Below, piece after piece: positions 47,173-61,200 of a stretch of DNA of 64,000 nt. The position numbers and the translations under genes are program-made. The DNA is taken from assembly GCF_001632775.1 (NCBI RefSeq), contig NZ_CP015249.1, positions 2,460,686 through 2,524,685 on the forward strand, read 5' to 3'. The DNA is from Dokdonella koreensis DS-123. GTDB taxonomy: Bacteria; Pseudomonadota; Gammaproteobacteria; Xanthomonadales; Rhodanobacteraceae. The notes beneath the pieces are model-generated. The model had not been told where the DNA came from. It did not search any database and saw nothing but the letters and a program-made list of their open reading frames with translations. Each line of letters starts with the position of its first letter. Position 1 is the stretch's first letter.

Positions 47173-49458
47173 ATGCGAGCTCCTTCACCTCATGGGCACT
47201 GCCTCGCCCGCGCGCCACGGCGGATGGCGCGCGTTGCCGTCCACCTGTCCCTCGCGGTCACGACGCTGACGGGCTTCTCCCAGCGCGCCGATGCCGCCAT
47301 CCTGACCGTTGGCGCACCCGGCAGCGGCTGCAACCACACCCTCGTACAAGCGGCGGTCAATGCCGCCAACGGCTCCCCGGGGGCCGACGAGGTCCGCATT
47401 GCCCGCAGCGCCACCTGGACGGCCCAGCAGATCACGATCAACACGGACCAGGAGCTCCACCTCACCGGCGGCTACGCCACCTGCACGTCGGCCACGCCGG
47501 ACGGCACCAAGACCGTGCTCAGCGGTGCCGGCGGCGACGCACGACCCGTGCTGACGGTCCGCGGCAACGGCTTCGTCTACCTGCGCAACCTGACGATCCG
47601 CGACGGCGACCAGGCCGGCGACGACAACGGCGGCGGGATCTTCTACGAGGGCGGCGGCATTCTCGACATCGCGGAGACGCTGGTCACCGCCAATACGGCG
47701 AATGACGGGGGCGGCATCCATGCAACCGGCACCACCACCACCGCCGAAGTGGTCCTGGGCGCCAACGTCACGATCAGCAGCAATATCGCGCGCAACAGCG
47801 GCGGCGGCATGGTCTCCCGCAGCCTGGAGACCAGCATCGTCGGCCCCGGCACGACACTGATCTTCAACGAGGCGCTCGGCCAGGACGGCGGCGGCTACGG
47901 CGGCGGCCTCGTCGTCGTCAGCGACCAGCTGCCGTCCTACGCCTATGTGACCTCGAACGGTGTCGGCGGTCTCGGCGTGCTCTACGCGAACGAAGCGAAG
48001 TACGGCGGCGGCATCGCGGTGCTGGTCGGTGGCGGTTCCGACAGCGACGCGGAGGCCCGAATCCATAGCACCGATCCGCAGCAGCCCGTGCGCATCCACG
48101 CCAATCGGGCCAGCGTCGCCGGCGGCGGCGTGTACGTGCGGGAAATAGACGTCGGGTTCAACAGCCCCATCGCCCGCCTCTGGCGCACAGCCGTCAACGA
48201 CAACACGGCACCCGATGGCGCGGCGATCCATGCCGAAGGGACCGGTTCGGTCATCGTCACGACGTTCTCCGGCGCCCCCTCCGCCCCGCTCGGCACCCCG
48301 CAGAACCAGATCATCGGCAACTTCACCGGCAACTCCACCGGCGCGGTCCTGCGCACCGCCAATGGCCATGTAGAACTGGATCGCGTGGAAATACGCGGCA
48401 ACGAAGGCGGACGCCTGCTCTACGCCACCGATAGGCCGTACTCCTGGATCAGAAACAGCCTGATCGCCGGCAACAACGTTGCGCAGGAACTGATCCGATC
48501 CGCCGACGAGGACGGAATCTCACTCACGTTGAGCCACGTCACGATCACCGGCAATGCCATCGGCGCGCCGCACGTCCTTTTCGTCGACCATGGCTTCTCC
48601 TTCGATCGCAGCCTCGTCGCGCAACCGGGCAAGGTGACGCTGCCCGCCAGCTCCGGAGAGCGCGACATCCAGTACGTGCTGACCAACGATCCGAGCAACA
48701 TGGCGGGCGCGTTCTTCCTGGCCGACCCGCGTTTCGTCGACCCCACCACCGGCGACTACCACCTGCGCGCAGGGTCGACCGCCGTGGACTTCGCGCCGCT
48801 GGAGGGCGGCAGCGACCTGGAGGGCCGGCCGCACACGACCGACATGCCCATTGGCGGAATCACGGGCCGCACCGCGGACGCCGGCGCCTACGAGCGCCCC
48901 GCCCTGCAACCGTTGGTGCTCAACAGCGACTTCAATACGGACCTCGGTTTCTGGACCGGACTGTCCGAGTCGTTCTGGGACGGCACGACGAACGCCTCGG
49001 GATCGACCGGCTCCGGCTCGGTTCGCATTCCCCCGGTCGGAGATCCCGAGAACGCCGGATCACCGAGCGTCATCGGCCGCTCGCAATGCGTGCATCTGCC
49101 CGGCCCGGGACGCTATCGCCTCAACGGCTGGGGCAAGGTCAGCGGCACCATGTTCGAGATCAACAGCGTGATGCTGCGCTGGGAGCTGCGCCACAACGGC
49201 GGCCCGGCCAGCTGCGAGAACGGCCCCTACGACGCCACCGGCACGCACATTCTCGCCGGCTCGAACACCTGGAGCCGCCCGGCCAATGGCGCGGTCATCG
49301 AGGTGCCCGAAGCGGTATGGGCACGCAACACCTCGCTGACGATCAAGCTCGACACGGCCGGTAATCAAACGCCGCCTACCGGCTGGTTCGACGGCATAAC
49401 GCTCGACCTCGACGACGGCACCGACACGATCTTCAAGAATGGTTTCGAAGCGCTCTGA
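47173..49458 (+). CDS. Secreted right-handed beta-helix protein with GFE C-terminal tail
   Basis: This 761-residue exported protein has an extended signal peptide: RR near residue 16, a hydrophobic core VAVHLSLAVTTLTG and cleavage after ADA about residue 42. Residues 43 to about 560 have many short strands with GGG, GNxA and NxA turns (DNGGGIFYEGGG, NSGGGMVSR, ASVAGGGVYV), as in polymorphic-outer-membrane-protein and pectate-lyase-like beta-helices. A C-terminal jelly-roll-like domain (about 570-750) follows. It ends DTIFKNGFEAL, a tail shared with two other secreted proteins here. I chose ATG 47173 because GGAG lies seven bases upstream. Its neighbours downstream are the second ECF sigma-kinase pair, 106 bp away. 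Confidence 0.82.
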   Translation: MRAPSPHGHCLARAPRRMARVAVHLSLAVTTLTGFSQRADAAILTVGAPGSGCNHTLVQAAVNAANGSPGADEVRIARSATWTAQQITINTDQELHLTGGYATCTSATPDGTKTVLSGAGGDARPVLTVRGNGFVYLRNLTIRDGDQAGDDNGGGIFYEGGGILDIAETLVTANTANDGGGIHATGTTTTAEVVLGANVTISSNIARNSGGGMVSRSLETSIVGPGTTLIFNEALGQDGGGYGGGLVVVSDQLPSYAYVTSNGVGGLGVLYANEAKYGGGIAVLVGGGSDSDAEARIHSTDPQQPVRIHANRASVAGGGVYVREIDVGFNSPIARLWRTAVNDNTAPDGAAIHAEGTGSVIVTTFSGAPSAPLGTPQNQIIGNFTGNSTGAVLRTANGHVELDRVEIRGNEGGRLLYATDRPYSWIRNSLIAGNNVAQELIRSADEDGISLTLSHVTITGNAIGAPHVLFVDHGFSFDRSLVAQPGKVTLPASSGERDIQYVLTNDPSNMAGAFFLADPRFVDPTTGDYHLRAGSTAVDFAPLEGGSDLEGRPHTTDMPIGGITGRTADAGAYERPALQPLVLNSDFNTDLGFWTGLSESFWDGTTNASGSTGSGSVRIPPVGDPENAGSPSVIGRSQCVHLPGPGRYRLNGWGKVSGTMFEINSVMLRWELRHNGGPASCENGPYDATGTHILAGSNTWSRPANGAVIEVPEAVWARNTSLTIKLDTAGNQTPPTGWFDGITLDLDDGTDTIFKNGFEAL

Positions 49459-49564
49459 AATGAGCGCCGTCCCCCGGCCTTTCGTACCGCCCCCCGCGTC
49501 AGGTACACCGGCGAACTGGCACGCCCTCGCGATCCCGCTACACTGGCGGGGCCGCGAGGGAGCC

Positions 49565-50082
49565 ATGTCCGATCCGACATCCGACGACGCACCGCCGCTG
49601 TCATTCGAGGCCGTCTACGACCGGCTCAAGAAGCTGGCGCACCGCCAGCTCGGGCGCGGCGCACGCGGGACGCTCGACACGACGGCGCTCGTCCACGAGC
49701 TCTACCTGCGCATGGGCGACGCGGACAGGCGCTTCGAGCGTTCCGCGCAGTTCTATTTCTACGCGGCGCGCGCCATGCGTCACCTGCTGATCAACCGGGC
49801 GCGCGATCGCAAACGCCTGAAGGCCGGCGGCGACTGGGTGCGCGTCACGCTCGGCGATGCCGCCGAAGCCGCCCTCGCGGTGGAAGGCGCCGACAAGGCA
49901 TTCGCGATCGAAGAGGCGCTGGCACAGATGGAAGCGTCGGAGCCGCGCGCGGCCCGCGTATTCGAACTGCGCTACTTCGCTGGCCTCGGTGCCGACGAGA
50001 TCGCCGAACTGGTGGGCGTCACGCGACGAACCATCGATCGTGACTGGCGTTATGCACGCGCCTTCCTGCTGGCGGCGATCCA

Positions 50083-50086
<4 letters not shown>
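49565..50086 (+). CDS. ECF-type RNA polymerase sigma factor 2
   Basis: This 173-residue sigma factor shares the layout of sigma factor 1: region 2 LDTTALVHELYLRMGDADRR and FYFYAARAMRHLLINRARDR, region 4 VFELRYFAGLGADEIAELVG and TRRTIDRDWRYARAF. GGGAG precedes the ATG, and the stop overlaps the kinase gene by four bases (GTGA), so the pair is translationally coupled. This is the best evidence in the window that these kinases and sigma factors work together. No anti-sigma gene is present. Confidence 0.9.
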
Positions 50087-52917
<2,831 letters not shown>

Positions 52918-53109
52918 TCGACCGTGTGCCGTGCGAGCGCTCGACGCGGCTTGCGCGCACCCGCAGATTGACCGCACGGGCCGGCGAAAGGCTTCTCGCC
53001 CTGCGTGGCCGATCGGAAGGCGGCCATCGCCCACGCAGCGCACGCGCCGGGGCCGGACGGGTTCCCCGAGGGTGAAAACCCGCCCGTCGTGCATGTGCCG
53101 CGCATGGAC

Positions 53110-53601
53110 TCAGAACGGCAGCATTTCCGCCCAGGATCCCGGCTTGGCCACCATCAGGTAGAACACCGCCAGCATCGCGATGAAGGCGGGGCAACCCAGC
53201 GTTTCCCACCAGCGGGCGTAGCGCCAGTACGCGTCCGGAAGCACGCCGGAGCCCTCGGCTGCCGCGGACGCCATCGCGGCCATGCGCATCTGCAGCCATA
53301 CCACGGGCAACCACAGCATGCCTGTCACCAGGAACAGCCCGATCGACAGCGCCAGCCACGGTGTCGTGAGCGGCCAGCCCGCCAGGTGCGCCATGAGCAG
53401 GCCGCTGGCGGGCTGGATCACGACTGCTGGCGTGGTGAACCACCAGTCCGCGCGGACCACCAGCCGCGACACGACCGCCTGCGCCTCCAGCTTTCCGCTG
53501 CGGTTGGCGAAGAACAGATAGAACGCCGTGCCGAAGCCGGTGCCCACCAGCACGACGCTGGACAGCACATGTATCCACTTCAGCAGCAGATAGGCCGTCA
53601 T
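53110..53601 (-). CDS. DUF2269 family membrane protein
   Basis: This 163-residue protein has four hydrophobic helices (about residues 5-28, 55-75, 82-105 and 138-155). It opens with MTAYLLLKWIHVLSSVVLVG, typical of DUF2269, whose function is unknown. The His at residue 11 is the conserved one. The start overlaps the DoxX-like gene upstream by four bases (ATGA). It is the last gene of a three-gene minus-strand operon with an oxidoreductase and another membrane protein. Confidence 0.85.
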   Translation of the reverse strand: MTAYLLLKWIHVLSSVVLVGTGFGTAFYLFFANRSGKLEAQAVVSRLVVRADWWFTTPAVVIQPASGLLMAHLAGWPLTTPWLALSIGLFLVTGMLWLPVVWLQMRMAAMASAAAEGSGVLPDAYWRYARWWETLGCPAFIAMLAVFYLMVAKPGSWAEMLPF

Positions 53602-53963
53602 TTCCCTGCCCGGATCAGGAACCACAGGATCGCAGCAATCGGGACGTTCTTCGTCAATGGTCCCAACGGATGCAGCCACAACGAGGGATCGAGCACGGTG
53701 GCGATCACCGTCATGCACAGCATCAGCGCCAACGCCAGCAGGTAGATGCGTCGCGATGGCCACAGCGCCATTGCGAGGCCGATCAGCAGATCGGTGCCCG
53801 CACCCGCTGCGATCAGTACGATGCGGACGTGGCGGTCACCGATGCCGGCCCCCACCAAAAGGTCGGTACTCTGGCCGTTGATCTCCCACAGGCTGACTGC
53901 CGCCTTTGCCAGCCAGACGATGACCAGACTGATACGCAGAACAGTGGCGTTCCCGGCATTCAT
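53598..53963 (-). CDS. DoxX-like membrane protein
   Basis: This 121-residue integral membrane protein has four helices and resembles the DoxX-like family (PF13781). Recognisable parts are the N-terminal LRISLVIVWLAKA helix and the GTDLLIGLAMALWPSR segment. The start is placed at ATG 53963; the frame extends upstream but overlaps the next gene. It overlaps DUF2269 by four bases. The family is often found next to a saccharopine-dehydrogenase-like protein, as here. The role is unknown. Confidence 0.75.
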   Translation of the reverse strand: MNAGNATVLRISLVIVWLAKAAVSLWEINGQSTDLLVGAGIGDRHVRIVLIAAGAGTDLLIGLAMALWPSRRIYLLALALMLCMTVIATVLDPSLWLHPLGPLTKNVPIAAILWFLIRAGK

Positions 53964-53992
53964 CGCGGTATTGCAGGCAAGTGACGTAACGA

Positions 53993-55117
53993 TCAAGTCT
54001 GCGCCAACGGGAGCGATTCTTCGACCACATCGGTGGCCATATCCCACCTCGCAAACTCCGGCTCGAACTCGCCCAACGACACCCGACCTGCCGCCGTGAA
54101 CGCGCCGGACAGCATCGCCTCACCGGCTGCCAGCCTTCGCGCCAAGACGATCGCGGCCATGCACGGAATCTCAGGGCCGTGGTCGTGGTCCGCCGCGACG
54201 TGCCAGGAACGCCGCACCGGCTGCCCGGCGGCATCGAGCCCTTCGACGCGGACTACCATGCCGCCCAGCGACGTACCCAACCGGTCGAACACACCGGCAG
54301 CCCGGTTCAGAACACCAGCCCAACGCGCCGGGCGCTTCAGCAGTCCTCTGCCGCGCAGTGCCGCCATGGCCGCCAAGGCGCGCTGCGTCGCAGCCACCTC
54401 GAGCGCGGCGCGGAACATCACACGATCGCGCACATCGTAGCGTGCGGGAAACAGTTCCAGGTCCGGGATGTCGCACAGCGCGCCAATGCGAGGCCGCAGC
54501 CGCTTGAACTCGACCCGCTCGGGTGCAGCCCAGCCGATTGCCTGCACCCACCGCCCGCCACACCAGACGTCGATCCGCTCGCCGCAGTAGCTCAGCACGC
54601 CTTCCATCGTGGCCCGGCCCCGCGGCGCCGTCTGAGCGGGCGCGATGCAGAGGTCCACGGCATCCACGGCCTGCCAGCCTGCACAGAGGCGATCAACGAC
54701 CGCCGAGGACAGCGCCGGTACCGTGCTCGCGCCACTGATGCCTACTCGCCCGGCCTGTTGGAACGCCTCGTGCAGTGCCCGTGGAAAGTCACAGACGAAG
54801 CGGCGACCATCGGCCAGGTCGACATAGTGCACGCCGGCCCGTGCCGCCGCGACCGCCACGCCGTACGACTGCCTCTGAAAAGGACCGGCTGCGTGAATCA
54901 CCAAGCCGACGCCCAAGGCGCGCAGCGTCTGGCCCAGATCCGGAGCGCTGCAATCGACCGCCACAGCGGCGGCCGGCCCGTCCAGAGCGTCGGCGAGTCG
55001 CTGCGCCTGCACGATGTCTCGCCCTGCTATCAGCAGCTCGACATGCGGATCAGCTGCCAGGGAACGGCAGATGCGCGCGCCGAAGTTGCCGTAGCCCCCC
55101 AGCACCAACGTCTTCAT
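53993..55117 (-). CDS. Saccharopine dehydrogenase-like NAD(P)-binding oxidoreductase
   Basis: This 374-residue protein has an N-terminal Rossmann fold (LVLGGYGNFGARICRSL, residues 4-20) of the Sacchrp_dh_NADP type and the usual VIHAAGPFQRQSYGVAVAA segment. The C-terminal half resembles trans-acting enoyl-reductase/saccharopine-dehydrogenase-like proteins rather than true lysine-pathway enzymes. It is the first gene of a three-gene operon with DoxX-like and DUF2269 membrane proteins, a grouping I recall from other proteobacteria, but the substrate is unknown. Confidence 0.82.
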   Translation of the reverse strand: MKTLVLGGYGNFGARICRSLAADPHVELLIAGRDIVQAQRLADALDGPAAAVAVDCSAPDLGQTLRALGVGLVIHAAGPFQRQSYGVAVAAARAGVHYVDLADGRRFVCDFPRALHEAFQQAGRVGISGASTVPALSSAVVDRLCAGWQAVDAVDLCIAPAQTAPRGRATMEGVLSYCGERIDVWCGGRWVQAIGWAAPERVEFKRLRPRIGALCDIPDLELFPARYDVRDRVMFRAALEVAATQRALAAMAALRGRGLLKRPARWAGVLNRAAGVFDRLGTSLGGMVVRVEGLDAAGQPVRRSWHVAADHDHGPEIPCMAAIVLARRLAAGEAMLSGAFTAAGRVSLGEFEPEFARWDMATDVVEESLPLAQT

Positions 55118-55373
55118 TCAGCCTCAGTAGTACACCGCAACTGGTGAGAAGTATTGCTGAGGAACACGATCGATGAACAGACCAGGATATGGGTGTCCAA
55201 TAGCCCTTTCCTGACCCCACACCAGCAAGCGGCGCGTCCGCCGAGGCCGGCTACGGGGCAGCAAGCTCGAGGAAGGCCTCACCGCCGGGAGCACGGGCGC
55301 CTCGACGCGCGCCGGCCGCCTTGACCTACAATCCGGCCTCCAGTGCTTGTCGCCTGTGAGCGCCTTCATCGCA

Positions 55374-57821
55374 ATGCCCGTCACGCCCAGCACTGCCGCG
55401 CCCACCTTCGAGTACCGGTTCGGTCGATTCCGCCTGAATCCGGCCACGCGGGAGTTGTGGATGGAAGGATCGCTCCATCCCGCCTCGCCGCTGGTCTTCG
55501 ACTGCCTCGTCTACCTGCTGAACCAACGGCAGCGCGTGGTCGGCCGGGACGAACTCGTGTCAGCGGTCTGGGGCAGGGTCGACGTCGCCGATCAACAGGT
55601 CCGCCAGCTCATTCAGCGCGCGCGGCAAGCCGTGGGCGACGATGCGAAAAGCCAGCAGACGATCCGCACCGTGCCCGGTGGCGGCTACCGGTGGGTCATG
55701 CCGGTGGAGATCGCCGAGTCGCCGGACGGTCCACCGCCGCCGGTGGAGGGCACGCGCGACGTTTCCGCACCACCGCCATCACATCACCCGGATGCGCCTG
55801 GCGTAGCCGAGGCCGCTGCGCCGTCGCCAGCCGTAACCGCGCAGGCGGCCAGCGACATGCCGGTGAGGTCGATCCGTGCGCATGCACGCCTTCGCGCGCT
55901 CGCCATCCTCGGCGGCCTGCTGCTTCTGGCCGCGGCGGCCTTCTACGGCGCGCTCCGCACGAAGCAGGCCGCGCCCGCGCAGACCTCGGCCGGCCCCGGC
56001 ATGGCACGCGCGGTCGTCGTGCTGCCGCTGAAGGTGACCGGGCCGAGCGATGCCGCCTGGATCCGGCTCGGCGCGATGGATCTGATCGCGCAGCGACTGC
56101 GCAGTATCGGCATGCCGGTGCCGCCGAGCGACAGCATCGTCTCGGCCGTTCACGCGACGGGTGATCCGGATACGCCCGAGGGCCTCGCGATGCTGCGCGA
56201 TACGCTCGGCGCCGCCACCCTGGTGCAGGGCACCGCGGTCAAATCGGCCGGCGGATGGACGCTCAGCCTGCAAGCAGTATCCGCCGGCGGCCAGCGCAAC
56301 ACGGCGCAGGCTGAGCGAGCGGATGCCATCGAGGCGGCACGTGACGCGACGGACCTGCTGCTCGCCGCGCTCGGCGAAGTGGCCCCGCGCGACGAACACG
56401 AGCGCGACGGCCTGGATCGGCTGATACAGCGCGCGCGCGCAGCACTGCTGGCCAATCAGCTCGACGCAGCGCGCACCATTCTCGCCGGCGCGCCGGAAGA
56501 GCAGCGCAGCGATCCCCGCCTGCGTGTGCTCGCGGCGCAGATCGACCAACGCGCCGGACGGCGCGCCGAGGCGGAAGCGACCCTGCTTGCGCTGCTCGAC
56601 GATCCGGCTGCGAGCGCCGTTCCCGAAACCCGCGCGGACGCATTGACCGCGCTCGGCTACCTCGAACTGAACCGCAACGACTGCGCCGCGGCCGAACGGC
56701 GTTTCGACGCGGCGCTGCTCGCGCTGGAAGATCGCCGTGGCAGTCGCTACGGCAGTGTGCTTTCGGTCCGCGGCTCGGTGCGCGCCTGCCTCGGCCGTCC
56801 CGAGGAGGCCGTGCGGGATCTCAGTGCCGCCGGCCCGCTGCTCGATGCCGCCGGAGACCGGCTCGGCCGCGCCAACCTCGACAACCATTTCGGCACGATC
56901 GAACTCTACCGTGGGCGCCCTGCGCAAGCGGTGACCTATCTGCAATCGGCGCGTGCCACGCATCAGTCATTCGGCTCAGTCGATGGCACGCGGCGCGACC
57001 TGAGCCTGCTGTGCATCGCTCTCAGCGAACTCCTGCGCTGGCCCGAAGCACTGGACGCCGGTGAAGCGCTGTGGGCGCTGCATGAGCGAGGCGACGACGC
57101 GGGCGCGCTGTACTCGGCAGCGGGGCTGCGCGCACGCATTCTGGTACGGACCGGCAGGCATCGCGAGGCGGAAGCCCTGCTGGACCGCGTCGAGGCCGCG
57201 CATCCCACGGAGCGCGCGTCGCCCTACGCCGTGGCCTTCCACGAGGCACGGGCGGAACTGGCCTGGGCGCACGGCGATGCGCGACGGACCATCGCCGCGA
57301 TCGACGAGGCCTGGAAGATCCTGCCGCCCGAGAAGATGAGCGACGACGAAGACCTGCTCACCATCCTGCTGCGTCAGCGTGCGTCGCTCTCGCTCGGCCA
57401 GGCGCCCGACGACGCCGGCGCCGGACGGCAGCCGGGGACTGCGGGAGAGACGATACCGATACCGCTGCTCCTCGCCCGCGCCGAGCGTGAGAGCCACCTG
57501 CAACGCCTCGACGAGGCGGAAGCCAGCTTCCGCGAGGCCATGAAGGCAGCCGAGACGCGCGACGTGCCGGCGATGACGGTGCTCGCCGCGGATGCGTACG
57601 CGCGCTGGCTGCTCACGCGCGGCCGCGCCGACGACGCGCGTGCCACGGCCGGCCGGATCACGCCCTGGGCCGAGCGGGATTTCGACAGCGCGGCACTGCA
57701 GGTCGCCATCTTCCATGCCGCCGGCCAGGCCGACGCCTGGCGCGAGGCGCTGAACCGAGCCGGCGCGACGGCGGGAGAACGGACCTTGCCGGCCCAACTG
57801 ACACAGCCACCGGTACCGTAA
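55374..57821 (+). CDS. CadC-like membrane-bound winged-helix regulator with TPR domain
   Basis: This 815-residue protein has an N-terminal OmpR-type winged helix (about 12-108): FGRFRLNPATRELW, VVGRDELVSAVWGRVDVAD, then QLIQRARQAVGDD and the wing IRTVPGGGYRWV. A Pro-rich linker precedes one transmembrane helix (about 173-195). The periplasmic part has an early beta/alpha region resembling the CadC sensor (AVVVLPLKVTGPSDAAW) and then TPR-like helices. It therefore resembles a one-component regulator that binds DNA from the membrane. The gene 412 bp downstream encodes a secreted delta-60 protein and is a likely target. The start is ATG 55374; TACAAT lies at 55327. Confidence 0.85.
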   Translation: MPVTPSTAAPTFEYRFGRFRLNPATRELWMEGSLHPASPLVFDCLVYLLNQRQRVVGRDELVSAVWGRVDVADQQVRQLIQRARQAVGDDAKSQQTIRTVPGGGYRWVMPVEIAESPDGPPPPVEGTRDVSAPPPSHHPDAPGVAEAAAPSPAVTAQAASDMPVRSIRAHARLRALAILGGLLLLAAAAFYGALRTKQAAPAQTSAGPGMARAVVVLPLKVTGPSDAAWIRLGAMDLIAQRLRSIGMPVPPSDSIVSAVHATGDPDTPEGLAMLRDTLGAATLVQGTAVKSAGGWTLSLQAVSAGGQRNTAQAERADAIEAARDATDLLLAALGEVAPRDEHERDGLDRLIQRARAALLANQLDAARTILAGAPEEQRSDPRLRVLAAQIDQRAGRRAEAEATLLALLDDPAASAVPETRADALTALGYLELNRNDCAAAERRFDAALLALEDRRGSRYGSVLSVRGSVRACLGRPEEAVRDLSAAGPLLDAAGDRLGRANLDNHFGTIELYRGRPAQAVTYLQSARATHQSFGSVDGTRRDLSLLCIALSELLRWPEALDAGEALWALHERGDDAGALYSAAGLRARILVRTGRHREAEALLDRVEAAHPTERASPYAVAFHEARAELAWAHGDARRTIAAIDEAWKILPPEKMSDDEDLLTILLRQRASLSLGQAPDDAGAGRQPGTAGETIPIPLLLARAERESHLQRLDEAEASFREAMKAAETRDVPAMTVLAADAYARWLLTRGRADDARATAGRITPWAERDFDSAALQVAIFHAAGQADAWREALNRAGATAGERTLPAQLTQPPVP

Positions 57822-58233
57822 CGATTCACAACCCGAGGCCACCCCTGCCCCGGCCGCGGCATCGCCTGCCAACGGCGGCCCCCCTGCCCCACGCGCAGCC
57901 GCGCCCGCTGCATCGCAGCATGAATGCCCGATCGATTGCGTAATCGTCATACGTCTAGCATTTCTTTCGATGTTGCGACGCGACATTCTTCGCAGGCACG
58001 ATCGTTCTGCGACGCGCCGGCGACGGTGTGGCGACGGGCTTGGCGATGGGCGCGCGTTACGGTTCGGCGGGCGGTGAGAGACCAGCGCACCGAGCGGGCG
58101 CCCCGTCAACCGGGAGCGAAAAGCCATGGGGTGGCCCTCAAGCGCTCGCCCATTGCCGCACCCTGCTCTCGGCGACCGGCCGGCACCGCACAAGACCGAG
58201 AGAATCCATTCGAATCGAGGGGAGAGTTGCACC
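57822..58233. other. Upstream region of the delta-60 protein gene, candidate regulator-binding site
   Basis: These 412 bases include an AT-richer part (57925-57970) and a direct repeat TGCGACGCG at 57974-57982 and 58008-58016, 34 bp apart (about three helical turns). No gene is supported here. The repeat is a candidate site for the CadC-like protein encoded upstream, by position only. Confidence 0.4.
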
Positions 58234-61200
58234 GTGAAACGTTTGCCGCAGGAAACTGCCTGTCATCGCTCAGCGGGCCGCAGCGGCCCCGGCCCGGCGA
58301 CCCCGCCCGCTCCCCGGCGAGGGCTCGCCCTCGCGCGCCTGCTGCCGATCGCAATCACGCTCTGTGCCGGTGCGGCGCCGCTGCAGGCGCAGGGCATACT
58401 CGATCCGTCGTTCGTGCCGCCGAGCGACATGAACTGGGTCAACTACGCGAGCGTCGCCACGCAGGTTCTCCAGCCAGACGGCAAAGTCGTCCTGGGAGGC
58501 ATCTTCGACCTCGAGGGCACGCGAGTCATCCGCCTCAACGCAGACGGCTCCGAAGACGCCTCGTTCATCAAGGTGCGGGCCGACTACGGCATCGAGCGGA
58601 TGCTCCTTCAACCCGACGGCAAGATTCTGCTCGGCAACGCAGTAACCCTCAACGACCAGCCGGTGCGACGACTTGCGCGCCTGAACCCGGACGGCTCGCT
58701 GGATGCCGGCTTCTCCTTTCCCCAGGTGCAGGTTTCCGGGCTCGTCAGGGGCCTCGCCTTGCAGCCCGACGGGAAGTTGCTCATAACCGGTGTGAACTTC
58801 ACGGACGGGCAAGGCGCGCCCATCGCCAATTGCATTGCGCGATTGAACACCGACGGATCGATCGATCCTTCGTTCACCAGTCCGTTTTCCCTCATCGATC
58901 CACAGACCTGCCCGCAGGCGCTGGCGTTGCGTGCGGACGGAAAGATCCTGGCCGCGGGGCAGTTTCCGCTTCCCGATCCGTGGTCGACATTGGTACGCCT
59001 GAATCCTGACGGCTCGCTCGACGCCGACCTGACGCCGAACACCGGGCTCAGCGAAGCGGTAACGACCCTGTATCCGCTGCCCAATGGCGAGCTGCTGGCT
59101 GCCGGGTTCGACACTACGCAGAACCGACGCCTCATTCGCTTGAATGCCGATGACACACGCGATGCCGACTTCGACGTGATCGTCAAAGACGCTTCGGGTG
59201 ACGTGGGCTCCATCTACAACGTGTTCGCCCAGCCGAATGGCAAGATCGTGATTGCCGGCCGGTTCGAGACGATCAACGGACAAAGACACCGCCACATCGG
59301 CCGCGTCGACGCCGATGGCACTGTCGACGCCAGCTTCGATCCGGCCGGCCTCGGGATCGACGCGGGACAGGTCACGTCCCTGGCGATTCAAGCCGACGGG
59401 CGCATCATCATCAGCGGCGCGTTCACTGCGGTCGATCAGGTGCCGCGACACCTGCTGGCACGACTGCTGGTTCCCGATCCCGCAACCGAGCAATTCGCGT
59501 TCGGTGCCGCGCGCCAGAGTGTCCGCTGGCAACGTGGAGGCGGCGGACCCGAGCTGAGCCAAGTGAGATTCGAATCCTCGGCGAACGGCCAGAACTGGGC
59601 TCCGCTCGGCCGAGCGCAGTGGAACGAAGGTGCCTGGGAACTGGACAATCTGAATCTTCCTGCTGGCACGTTCTGGCTGAGAGCGCGCGCCTTCTCCATC
59701 ACCGGCGGGATGAGTGGAGGAGCAGGCGGCGTCACGGGGAGCTACAGCGGCTCCGTACTCGAATCGACGCGACAGCTCATCGCGAGGGTCACGCCCGGCG
59801 CCGGACCCGGTGGCGCCATCTCGCCGGCCACGCCGCAGTACATCGATACCGGTTCCACCGCGAGCTTCACGATCACGCCCGATTCCGGGCAGCAGATCCT
59901 CGCGGTCGAGGGCAGTTGCGGCGGTCACCTGAACGGAACCACCTTCAACACGAACGCGATCACGGCCGACTGCACCGTGCAGGCACGCTTTACCGACTCG
60001 ACACGCTTCGTGATCACGCCCAGTGCCGGGCCGGGCGGCTCCATCAGCCCCGGAATAGCACAGAGCGTGGCAGGAGGAACGACGGTTCAATTCACCGTCA
60101 CTCCGGATCCGGGCCATGCGATCACCAGTATCGATGGCACCTGCGGCGGCGCACTCGCAGGCACCACCTTCACGACCTCGCCGGCCACCGCGAACTGCAC
60201 GGTCGAGGCACGCTTCCAAATCACCACCGTCACGGTCACCGCCAGCGCCACCGGCGGCCACGGCAGCATCTCCCCGGCGTCGCAGACGCGCAACCATGGC
60301 GAAGCGGCGACGTTCGAGGTCACGCCCGATCCGGGCTACAACGCCGTCGTCAGCGGCTGTGGCGGCACGTTGACCGGCCGCACCTATACAACCGCACCGT
60401 TGACGGCGAACTGCGCGGTCACGGCCGGCTTCTCGACCTACTCGGAGGCGGGAACCTCGGTGACGGTCAAGGCATCCCTCGCGAACGAGAACCCCTGCGT
60501 GAGCGGCACCTCGGCCATCGAGGTGCCGGCCGGCCAGGACATCGCCCTTTGCGCGACGCTCACCAACGGCACCGGGCAGTTCCTGCGACCGATGACGGTT
60601 CGACGCAGCGCCCTGCCGGGCGATTCCAATGCCGTCCGTCCTTCGCTGATTCAGATCAATGGAATCGCGTCGGGCGCGTCCTACGACATCACCGATTTCG
60701 GCCTGATCACGCCGCGCGAGTCCGGCGACCTGCAGGTGTCGTGGAGTGCCTCCGCCGGGCCGGTGCAAGGCGGGTCGGACAATGTCCTCGTCCCAACGTA
60801 CACGTATGACGATCTCGCGCCGTTCACGGCACTGGACCTGTCCGTATCGCCGACGGCGAGAGACCTGCATCTGACGCGCCCTGGCTCGAGCGAGAGCGTG
60901 CGCATGCCGTTCCCGTTCAATTTCTACGGCATCCCGACCGACGTCCTTTGCATCAGCAACGATGGCGCGCTGGTTCCCGCAAACGATACGTGCAACCTGT
61001 TCCCGAACGGGAGCTGGTACATGGAGATCGCCGTAGCCATGCGGCCGACAGAGGACTATGCGCAAGGCTATGAAGGCGGCACGGTCTATACCGACGTCGT
61101 CGGCACGGCGCCGAACCGCCGCTTCGTCGTCCAATGGCACAGCAAGCGCATCGTCGGCAGCAACGGTAGTGCCGGCGTCACCTTCCAGGCGCTGATCGAC

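Noticed and set aside
58270-61140. A 956-codon minus-strand frame opposite the delta-60 gene
   Set aside because: Its composition is Arg/Gly/Asp-rich without motifs, and the plus strand has a signal peptide and recognisable repeats.
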